Virus record (IMG/VR): IMGVR_UViG_3300036850_000038
Coordinates: 1 to 34,860 of that record
Reading direction: 5' to 3' (one strand)
Length of the DNA: 34,860 nt
Source of the DNA: a virus
Below are positions 28,340-34,860 of the stretch, piece by piece. Under the pieces are notes generated by a model that saw only the letters and a list, made by a program, of their open reading frames with translations, was not told where the DNA came from and ran no database searches. Both the position numbers and the translations under genes were made by a program. Every line of letters begins with the position of its first letter. The stretch's first letter is position 1.

Positions 28340-29842
28340 TTACGTGGTGCCGGTTCCGGCGCGGAACCCGACCGCGTCCAGCACCTTCGAACCGTTCCTC
28401 CACCACGCGAACAGGCCACGCTGGCCGGTCGGGAAGCCGAACCCGGCCCCGGCCACGGCCTGCTGCGTGAGGTTCTGCACGAGCTCGATGTTCATGCCCA
28501 CCCGGTCGATGATCTTGAACATGGAGAAGTCACCCAGGAAGATGTCCTTCACGCCGTTCACGATCGTGGCGGGTGCCGTCGAGAGCTCGTTCACGGCGTA
28601 GCCGAGCAGACGGAGCCCGGTGTTGCCGTTGCCACCCGAGGACGCCGGAGCGTTCCCCATCAGCTCACCGATGCGGAGCCAGAGCTGCGCGCCGCCCGCG
28701 GTGTCCAATGCCCGGATGATGTTGTAGATCGCCCGGTTCGCCACCCACTGCGCCCGAGGCCGGAACCGTGGAGCGAGCGCGGCCTCGATCGAGTACAGGT
28801 TGGCGGCGGTGATCGTCAGTCCGGTCGCCAGCGCCGTCGTCCCCGTGACTCCGGTCGACAGGCCGAATGGGTTCGGCGGCGTGCCGTTGCCGGAGAAGAA
28901 CGACGTCGCCTCCTCGTCATCCTTCGAGTCGGCGAACAACCGCGCCAGCCCGGCGTCCATGCCGGGCCAGTCGCCCTCGGACTCCACTGAGAACGGCACG
29001 AACGCCTGCACCCGCGAGCAGACGATCGCGGGCTGCGCGAGCGTCGGGGTGTTGTCGGTCGTGACTGCGGCCTCGAGTGCACGCGAAGCAGTGATCGCCG
29101 CGGCGGTGGCTCCACGCCACTCGTTCGACCCGACGATTGACTCCACGTTGGAGATCGCGCGCAGGGGGTTCACCACCGAGGCCGACACCGGGATCAGCGT
29201 CGGGTCGAGGGTGAACGTGATCGGGATGCCGGTCGTCGACAGCGAGAACGCGCGCTGCTCCTCGTTCGTCATCGGCACACCGCTCATCCACTTGCGGAAG
29301 GCCGCCCGATACTGCGGCGACCCGGTCTTGAGGATCCGGCGGGCGAGCTGCCCATCGGGCGTGTCGTACTCATCGAGCAGGCGCGAGATGTGATCCTGCG
29401 CCTGCTGCCTTGTGATCTGCTCGGGAAAGTGCGCGAGCTCGATCGCTCGCATCGCCCGGTCGCGGTACTCCTGACGCCCGCTCTCGGGGTTCTCGGGGTT
29501 GAACCGGACATTGGAGAGGTCGTAGATGTCCCTCTCCTTCAGGCTCGCGCGGTCGACCTTCGGTGCCTCCCATGCGGGCGTGACGCGGGCCGAGTCCGAT
29601 CCGCCGTTCTCGGCGATGTGCTTGAGGTACTTCTCGCGCTTGTCGAGCTCGACGACGCGCTTGTCGATCTCCTCGTTCGTCTCGACGAGGTCGGCGTACC
29701 GCTCGCGCGCGTCCTCGGGGTAAGGCAGACCAGCGAACTCGTTCTCGAGCGCCGTCAGCTCGGCCTTCACCTGCCCCTGCTTGTTCGTTAGCTCCTCGAT
29801 GGATCGGAGCTCGTTCAGCTCGGTGACATCCAACTTAGCCAC
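28340..29842 (-). CDS. Major capsid protein, HK97 fold
   Basis: 500 residues if the GTG at 29842 is used; a TTG at 29833 is better spaced from AGGAG and would trim three. Residues 1-80 are a coiled-coil delta (scaffold) domain (VKAELTALENEFAGLPYPED, then ERYADLVETNEEIDKRVVEL). The capsid core follows, including AITASRALEAAVTTDNTPTL and the late LRLLGYAVNELSTAPATIVN and VKDIFLGDFSMFKIIDRVG, a familiar HK97-type ending. The delta domain is expected to be removed by the adjacent protease. Confidence 0.88.
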   Translation of the reverse strand: MAKLDVTELNELRSIEELTNKQGQVKAELTALENEFAGLPYPEDARERYADLVETNEEIDKRVVELDKREKYLKHIAENGGSDSARVTPAWEAPKVDRASLKERDIYDLSNVRFNPENPESGRQEYRDRAMRAIELAHFPEQITRQQAQDHISRLLDEYDTPDGQLARRILKTGSPQYRAAFRKWMSGVPMTNEEQRAFSLSTTGIPITFTLDPTLIPVSASVVNPLRAISNVESIVGSNEWRGATAAAITASRALEAAVTTDNTPTLAQPAIVCSRVQAFVPFSVESEGDWPGMDAGLARLFADSKDDEEATSFFSGNGTPPNPFGLSTGVTGTTALATGLTITAANLYSIEAALAPRFRPRAQWVANRAIYNIIRALDTAGGAQLWLRIGELMGNAPASSGGNGNTGLRLLGYAVNELSTAPATIVNGVKDIFLGDFSMFKIIDRVGMNIELVQNLTQQAVAGAGFGFPTGQRGLFAWWRNGSKVLDAVGFRAGTGTT

Positions 29843-31011
29843 TCCTCTCGTGTGCGGAACCTCCGCACTTCGATGGGCAGAGGCTTGTCCTCGGGAGGCT
29901 TGTCCTCGCCCTGATGCAGGACTTCTTCGATCATCCGGGCCAGCTCACCCGGACGCTTACGTGCCAGCTCCGCGACGGTCTCGCTCGCTGGCCGGAACTC
30001 ATCGGTGAGCGACCGCACGCCGGCGGTCGCGTTCGCGTAGGCCGGGAATGTCACCGGCCCCACCTCGGGTACCGTGGCCTTGAGGATCGTCCGCTCCGGC
30101 AGACCCTCGGGGTTGTGGTCGGAGACCTTGGGCCGGTGCACGATGTCCTCGTCGTCGACGCCGAAGCGGAACGATGAACCGTAGGCGCCAGCGCGAAGGC
30201 CGTCGACCACGAGCTGCGGCACGCCGGGGAACAGCGGGGCCTCAGCCACGCCGCCGTCGGCGTCTTCGCGGGCCGTAACCGGGTGCCCGAGGAGCTTGTC
30301 GCCGAGGTCGGGGTCGCGGCCGTGGTTGAACGTGATCCTCGGCGCCTGGGCCGCGAGCGTCTCGGTGAAGGCGCCCGGCGCGATCTGCTCCATGAACCGC
30401 CCCTCGAACCACGAGTCGATCTCGGTCCACTCGTTGAAACGCGCGAAGTGCACGACGAGCGTCTGCAACCCGCCCTCGCCCTCCTCGCGGAGCTCGAAGT
30501 GCGACCCTGACGGGGCCATCGCGCGGTATAGGTCGGACCTCGGAAGCGAGGACGCCTCCTGGGCCTGGATCGTTTCCATGTGCGCCTCCATGTGTCGGCG
30601 GGCCTCCTCGCGGTTCGTGAGACCCTGCGTCGCAGAGAACCGCTGCAGCGCGGCTCGCACGCCGTCAGCGTTGGGAACGGGTGCCTTCGCCAGGTAGTGA
30701 TGGGGCAGCTTGTGGCTTGAGCGCAGCGCGGGGTCGCCCGCGGTCTTGCCCGCGCAGACCTTGTTGTAGTCGGCGGCCGATGAGCACTGCGTCATCGCCT
30801 TGTTCCCGTCCCACGCGCTGTTGTCGACCGCGGCCCTCGTGGCCTGATCGGTCATGTCTGCCCCCTTCACGTTGACGTTCAGCGCCGCGAGGTGCGCGAG
30901 CGCCTTCGCCTTCGTCGGATGACAGCCGCCGGGCACGACCTTGCCCGTGGCATCGAGTACCACCGCCCAGCCCGAGCAGGCCGGATGGTCACTGTCCAGG
31001 TGCCACGGCAT
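29815..31011 (-). CDS. Prohead protease, HK97-type (U35) with N-terminal extension
   Basis: 398 residues from the ATG at 31011, where MPWHLDSDHPACSGWAVVLD is a known actinophage opening; a longer start at 31041 is less likely. Residues 55-145 hold a domain with KAMTQCSSAADYNKVCAGKT and HKLPHHYLAKAPVPNADGVR often fused to phage proteases. The protease domain follows with EQIAPGAFTETL, the likely catalytic H230 in RITFNHGRDPDLG, and a Ser in YGSSFRFGV (279/280). It cuts the capsid delta domain during maturation. Confidence 0.82.
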   Translation of the reverse strand: MPWHLDSDHPACSGWAVVLDATGKVVPGGCHPTKAKALAHLAALNVNVKGADMTDQATRAAVDNSAWDGNKAMTQCSSAADYNKVCAGKTAGDPALRSSHKLPHHYLAKAPVPNADGVRAALQRFSATQGLTNREEARRHMEAHMETIQAQEASSLPRSDLYRAMAPSGSHFELREEGEGGLQTLVVHFARFNEWTEIDSWFEGRFMEQIAPGAFTETLAAQAPRITFNHGRDPDLGDKLLGHPVTAREDADGGVAEAPLFPGVPQLVVDGLRAGAYGSSFRFGVDDEDIVHRPKVSDHNPEGLPERTILKATVPEVGPVTFPAYANATAGVRSLTDEFRPASETVAELARKRPGELARMIEEVLHQGEDKPPEDKPLPIEVRRFRTREEWLSWMSPS

Positions 31012-32371
31012 CGGCCGGGGCCTTCCCGTTCGGTGGCGCACCGTTCGGCGGCGCGAGCTCGGTCCCCGGCGGGTGGAGCTGCACCGAGACCAGACCCGTG
31101 TGCGAACCCTGTAGCAGTCTCAGGTCATCCGCCATGACGGCTTGCACGGCTGCGTCTGGCGGGAAGCCCTCCTTGACGAGCTTGGTGATGTTCTCGGTCT
31201 GAATGGCCTGGATGTCTGCGGCGTCTTTCTGATCCTCCTGCAGGAACGGCACATCGGCATCGTCGTACCAGAGGCGCGAATCCGACGGCGTCGAAATGAT
31301 CGACTGCAACGACCCGGCGAAGTTGCGCCATGTCGGCCGCGCCCACTCGTCGGCGAACGCGCGACGGGCCTGGCCGTAGTTCGAGTACGTCGCGGCCTGC
31401 AGGCCCTCGGACAGACCCACCAGCACCGGGGGAACGCCGGCCGCCGCCGCGATCCGCGTCTCCCCGGCACCCTGGGTCTGCTTGAAGTCCATCTGCCGCA
31501 TGTTCGCGCCGATCACCTCGGCATCGGCACCGCCACCGAGGAACAGGGTCTTGTAGGCGTTGGCCGTGCCCTCGCTGCCCTCGCGGAATAGCGTCACCCA
31601 TTCCTTGAACTTCTCGGGCGTGAGCAGCGGGTCGGCCTTGACCTTGAGGTTCGGCGTGGCGGCCTGCTCGAAGAACTGCAGCTTGTGCGATGTCGCCGCC
31701 GTGTCGGCCTTGATCTCGCGTAGCACAGGCGTCAGCCAGGATTGCCCGCGCCACGGTGCCAGCGGGTCCGGCACCGGCGCGAAGTGCGCGACCGTCTCCG
31801 GTAGCAGGAACCGCGGCTGCTTGCCCGATCCGCGGCCACCCGGCTGGTAGATGTAGCCGAGCACCTCGGCTCCGAGATCCCAGCCGTTCGTCTCGTCGTC
31901 ATCCGGCAGTCCCGACAGGATCGTCACCCAATCCGGTCGGAGCACCTGCAGGCGATTCGGATTGACTCGGTACGTGAACGAGTTGCCGAACAGATCGGCG
32001 TAGACCAGGTTGCGGGCGAGCAGGTCGCCAGTGGTCCCGTTCGGCCACGGATGCTCGAGCAGATTCAACGCCGAGGATGACCACAGATCACCCGGTCGGC
32101 CACCGCGCATCCGCTGGAACGCGAACCGGGCCTCGGTGAAGACCCGCATCCGCACGGCCATGCACGCGAACACGACGGCGTTGCCGCCGAAGGCGTAGGA
32201 CGCGAGACCGGTCGCGCCGGGCGGAACCTCCTCGCGGTTGCCGGTCATCGACGTGTTGACCCCGAGGAGGTACTGCGTGCCGAGGTAGGTCATCCATTCG
32301 CCGAAGGCGAGCGGATCGTTCTGCCGCTCCCCGGCACCGACGAAGCGCCACCATCTGTCGATCAGACCCAT
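30989..32371 (-). CDS. Portal protein
   Basis: 460 residues from the ATG at 32371, with GGAGG upstream. The HK97-type portal pattern is seen: a helical start, then AVFACMAVRMRVFTEARFAF-like region with VYADLFGNSFTYRVNPN, and SEGLQAATYSNYGQARRAFA followed by a helix-rich crown. The C-terminus is Pro/Gly/Ala-rich. It forms the dodecameric DNA channel at one capsid vertex and binds the terminase. It overlaps the protease gene by 23 bases. Confidence 0.88.
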   Translation of the reverse strand: MGLIDRWWRFVGAGERQNDPLAFGEWMTYLGTQYLLGVNTSMTGNREEVPPGATGLASYAFGGNAVVFACMAVRMRVFTEARFAFQRMRGGRPGDLWSSSALNLLEHPWPNGTTGDLLARNLVYADLFGNSFTYRVNPNRLQVLRPDWVTILSGLPDDDETNGWDLGAEVLGYIYQPGGRGSGKQPRFLLPETVAHFAPVPDPLAPWRGQSWLTPVLREIKADTAATSHKLQFFEQAATPNLKVKADPLLTPEKFKEWVTLFREGSEGTANAYKTLFLGGGADAEVIGANMRQMDFKQTQGAGETRIAAAAGVPPVLVGLSEGLQAATYSNYGQARRAFADEWARPTWRNFAGSLQSIISTPSDSRLWYDDADVPFLQEDQKDAADIQAIQTENITKLVKEGFPPDAAVQAVMADDLRLLQGSHTGLVSVQLHPPGTELAPPNGAPPNGKAPADAVAPGQ

Positions 32372-32381
32372 GCGACCTCCA

Positions 32382-33785
32382 TCACAACCACGCGATCATC
32401 GGTTCGGATGAGATCTGCCGCGCGCGGAGCGCGAGGGTGGCGGCCATCAGCGGCGTCACGTCGCCGATCGAGCCCTTCCGCGACCATGCCCACATGTCAC
32501 CGACCACCTTCTTGACCGCCCCGTGGATCGCGGCATCGAACGCGCGATCGGAGCGGAACGTCACGGTCGCGCTTGAGATCGCGTCGTACATCGCCCCGCA
32601 GGCTTGCAGCACCTGTCGGGAGTTCATCTGCTCGGGACGTTCCAGCGAATCGGCCAGGACACCCGCCGGTCCCTGGAAGTCGATCGCCACCGTCGCCCCG
32701 TGACGTGCCGTGAGCTCATTCGCGCGTCCGACGCACCAGCCGATCCCGGCGCGATGCTCGATGAGCTCGACGACGCCGTTGGAGCCCGCCACCACGATCG
32801 CCGCCGACTGGCGGTCCTCCGCGACGTCGAGGCCGAACCGTAGGGCTCCGTCGGGGTGAACGTCGGGGTCGCAGACCCGGTCCCAGGCCTCGAGCGGCAG
32901 GATCATTTCCACGCCCATCGTCGGCCGGTTCCCGTAGGCCCGCCGGAACTCCCCTGGCTTCATCGCCTGGCGTTCGAGTTCGATCGAGCGGACCGAGATC
33001 GTGTGGCCCAGCGCCGGCATGAACGTCCACCAGGTCTCCTGGTCCTCCGGTTCCCAGTCCATCGGGGCCGACCACTCGAAGTAGGCGATCCCGGAGCCCG
33101 TGTCCCGCTCGACCGCGCGGCGCCCGGCCGCCACCTTCGCGTTGTAGACGGTCGAGGCCGCCGTTCCCGCCGTCGAGCAGATCAGGAGCTGCCGGTCCTC
33201 CCGGGTGATCATCGCCGGGCGCAGACCCTGCTCGCGCCGGTCGTCCGAGTCGTGCCAGATCTCGTCCATCACGGCCTGGTCGAGCGTTTTGGAGTGCCCC
33301 GAGGACTCCGACGTCGACAGGATCCGGATCAGCGACCCGGTGCGGAACCGGACCGCCTCGTTCCCCATCCCGCGATTGATGCCCCCGGGGGGGATGAGCG
33401 GTCCGAGCCGCGAGGAGATGAGCTGTGGGAACAGCTCGTCGATCCACTTGTCCCGGGCATCCTTCCCGGTCTGGGCGGTGTAGGCCGATCGCTGTGACCT
33501 ACCCCAGTTCAGGCAACGGTCCAGTTGCCACGTGAGCTCGATCGTCGTCTTGCCCGACTGGCGGGGCGTGGTAATGATGATCTCGTTGTAGGCCGGGTAC
33601 CCGGTCTCCGGGTCGATCTCGCAGCCCACGTCGGCGGCGTACCGCTGCCAGGGCATGAACGGCACGCCCAGCTTGCCAGCGATCGTCGCCAGGCGATGTC
33701 CGAACGTGAACCGGTCAGCCCTCCTCGGCGTCGCCAGGGTCGGACTGCAGCTCGGCGATGAGGGCCGAGAGGTCGCCTTGGTCAT
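32382..33785 (-). CDS. terL: Terminase large subunit
   Basis: 467 residues from the ATG at 33785, overlapping the small subunit by 71 bases. The ATPase domain has Walker A ITTPRQSGKTT (K79) and Walker B AVMDEIWH (D174, E175). The nuclease domain has D320 (FGLDVAEDRQ) and D369 (VAIDFQG), consistent with an RNase-H-type fold. It pumps DNA into proheads and cuts concatemers. Being next to HNH genes, it likely belongs to the cos-type, HNH-assisted group, but this is inferred. Confidence 0.92.
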   Translation of the reverse strand: MTKATSRPSSPSCSPTLATPRRADRFTFGHRLATIAGKLGVPFMPWQRYAADVGCEIDPETGYPAYNEIIITTPRQSGKTTIELTWQLDRCLNWGRSQRSAYTAQTGKDARDKWIDELFPQLISSRLGPLIPPGGINRGMGNEAVRFRTGSLIRILSTSESSGHSKTLDQAVMDEIWHDSDDRREQGLRPAMITREDRQLLICSTAGTAASTVYNAKVAAGRRAVERDTGSGIAYFEWSAPMDWEPEDQETWWTFMPALGHTISVRSIELERQAMKPGEFRRAYGNRPTMGVEMILPLEAWDRVCDPDVHPDGALRFGLDVAEDRQSAAIVVAGSNGVVELIEHRAGIGWCVGRANELTARHGATVAIDFQGPAGVLADSLERPEQMNSRQVLQACGAMYDAISSATVTFRSDRAFDAAIHGAVKKVVGDMWAWSRKGSIGDVTPLMAATLALRARQISSEPMIAWL

Positions 33786-34155
33786 CGGACGCGATCAGCT
33801 CCTCGAGCGCGTTGCGGTACTCGCGCCACATCTGCGGGGATGACGGCGACCGGTCCACCACATCGGCCATCGACCGAAGCGCCTGCACCCTCGCGGCGTC
33901 GATCTCCTCGAGCCGCCCCATCCGGGTGAGCTCGGCCAGCGTCACCTCGACGGCCCGGCGATTGTCACCACTCTCGGGAGGGATGCCGTTGTCCGACGCC
34001 CCGGAAGACCCGTCCCTCGTTGCACGGCTTGCAGGACGCCCGGAGGTTCGCCGGGTCGTAGTACGCCCCCCCTTGGCGCCACGGGATGATGTGGTCGGCG
34101 CGGTCGGCTCGGATGAGGCATTTCGGCCCCCGGATTTGGCAGAGCCAGCCATCAC
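33715..34155 (-). CDS. terS: Terminase small subunit
   Basis: 146 residues if the GTG at 34155 is used, supported by GGGAGG at nine bases. That would overlap the upstream HNH gene by 191 bases, and the first 60 residues are Ser/Thr/Arg-rich and look like shadow sequence. A shorter version from a GTG at 33945 would be 76 residues. The conserved part contains GDNRRAVEVTLAELTRMGRL, EEIDAARVQALRSMADVVD, and SSPQMWREYRNALEEL, which I recognise from actinophage small terminases. It recognises the packaging site. Confidence 0.72.
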   Translation of the reverse strand: MMAGSAKSGGRNASSEPTAPTTSSRGAKGGRTTTRRTSGRPASRATRDGSSGASDNGIPPESGDNRRAVEVTLAELTRMGRLEEIDAARVQALRSMADVVDRSPSSPQMWREYRNALEELIASDDQGDLSALIAELQSDPGDAEEG

Positions 34156-34222
34156 GTTCGAGTACCTCCCGGCGCACCCTGCGCCACCTGGCGTTGTAGA
34201 CGGTCCGTGTCTCGGCGGTCAT
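33965..34222 (-). CDS. HNH endonuclease, second of a pair
   Basis: 85 residues from the ATG at 34222 (ATGA overlap with the first HNH gene); upstream frame is shadow. Residues 14-25 are RVRREVLERDGW, then CQI and a CLI pair, and the HNH core RADHIIPWRQGG...DPANLRASCKPCNEGR. The DH pair, the Asn and the second Cys pair are all present. In HK97-type phages an HNH protein beside the terminase is needed for cutting at cos. Confidence 0.85.
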   Translation of the reverse strand: MTAETRTVYNARWRRVRREVLERDGWLCQIRGPKCLIRADRADHIIPWRQGGAYYDPANLRASCKPCNEGRVFRGVGQRHPSREW

Positions 34223-34860
34223 GCAACCTTGCCACCCTTGGCGATGTTGCACCGAAGATGGGCCGCCTGGACATTGCTCGGCGTGTCTTCCCCCCCGGCC
34301 GACATAGGCACGATGTGGTCGATGGAGCCCCAGAGCGGCTCCGGATAGACGGCATCTCGGGGGATGAGTTCGGCGCAGATGCCGCAGGTCCACTCGTCCC
34401 GCTCGAAGATCTCAGCGCGCTCGTAAGACTCCCGTCGGACCTTCGCCCGCCGAGCTCGTCTGGCCGGTTCCTGGCGACGACGATTGGCGCGGGTGCGGCA
34501 TGATGGGGAGCAGAAGTTCCGAAATCGTTCTCCACCCCTAGTCGGTATGAAGTCCTGACCGCACTCTCGGCAGACTGCCGAAGACGGTGGCGGGAGTCCG
34601 ATATCTCGGCGACGATACTCTGGGTCGGTGTTGTAGCGCCGCATCCTGTAGCAGGCCTGGCACTCGCCAGCGACCGTCTTGCGAGGATGATCGGGGTGAC
34701 AGAGCGCTGGACGGCCACGCGTCGGCCGACAATCTGGACACCATTTCGGTGGCCTTCCCCGGTGCCCACCACCGCGGTCCAACCGCTTCTGGAGTCCATC
34801 ACCGCACCCGAAGCAGCGTCCCTGATCAGAGGCACTATCTGGCCGGGCGTAAATCTTGAC
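34219..34860 (-). CDS. Zinc-finger-rich HNH endonuclease, cut by the window edge
   Basis: The frame is open to 34860, so the true start lies beyond the window. A TTG at 34782 would give 187 residues but would split a CxxC pair set (CFGCG...CPDC), so the protein likely begins further upstream. Three Cys-pair modules are seen: CFGC/CPDC, CHPDH/CQAC, and CREC/CSPSC. They precede an HNH domain with WTCGIC, SIDHIVPMSAGGED, and NVQAAHLRCNIAKGG. It may be a packaging nuclease or a homing-type endonuclease. Confidence 0.8.
   Translation of the reverse strand, partial: VKIYARPDSASDQGRCFGCGDGLQKRLDRGGGHRGRPPKWCPDCRPTRGRPALCHPDHPRKTVAGECQACYRMRRYNTDPEYRRRDIGLPPPSSAVCRECGQDFIPTRGGERFRNFCSPSCRTRANRRRQEPARRARRAKVRRESYERAEIFERDEWTCGICAELIPRDAVYPEPLWGSIDHIVPMSAGGEDTPSNVQAAHLRCNIAKGGKVA

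Noticed and set aside
27425-28990. 521-codon plus-strand open frame
   Set aside because: Shadow opposite connector and capsid genes; composition typical of antisense GC-rich DNA.

Overview
The window reads as most or all of a temperate, siphovirus-type phage or prophage genome from a high-GC, actinobacteria-like host. Three observations support this: the DNA is strongly GC-rich with G/C at third codon positions; GTG starts and 4-base ATGA/GTGA gene overlaps are common; and the gene set (HK97-type terminase, portal, protease and capsid, a frameshifted tail-chaperone pair, a tape measure, a tyrosine integrase, two divergent XRE regulators and many tiny Cys-rich proteins) is typical of actinophages. 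Almost everything is on the minus strand, so the genome is best read from right to left.

Right arm, read leftward (34860 to 18116). Two HNH endonuclease genes (the first cut by the window edge) lead into terminase small and large subunits, portal, prohead protease, major capsid protein, head-tail connector, tail terminator-like protein, tail tube, the G/GT chaperones (-1 frameshift), an HK97-gp10-like protein, tape measure, tail hub and a minor tail protein. The lysis/surface cassette follows: a metzincin-type zinc protease, an M15 peptidoglycan peptidase, two small membrane proteins, a secreted protein with RTX-like calcium-binding repeats and a holin-like protein. A large hairpin at about 18047-18097 closes this arm against the convergent integrase.

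Lysogeny switch (16473-18077). A rightward XRE repressor candidate and a tyrosine integrase are divergent from a leftward XRE/Cro-like gene. Both promoters can be read in the 117-base intergenic region. The leftward transcript appears to start almost at its GTG codon, so it may be leaderless.

Early/replication arm (16700 to 4534). Thirty-one tightly coupled minus-strand genes form one apparent operon: a RecB/Cas4-like exonuclease, a candidate single-strand annealing protein, an adenine/N4-cytosine-type methyltransferase, a helix-turn-helix replication protein, a C5-cytosine methyltransferase, a RusA resolvase, coiled-coil proteins, a secreted lytic-transglycosylase-like protein, a lipoprotein and about ten Cys-rich mini-proteins.

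Left arm (4402 to 320). A separate promoter at about 4492-4520 drives a four-gene set: a small helical protein, a virion protein, a membrane-anchored or signal-peptide-bearing beta-helix protein resembling a tailspike, and a 650-residue protein with a LamG-like front and ten tandem repeats. This probable host-recognition module lies far from the tail genes. Bases 1-319 hold no gene but carry dyads and a G-quadruplex-prone tract, and may be part of the packaging-site region next to the terminase if the genome ends join.
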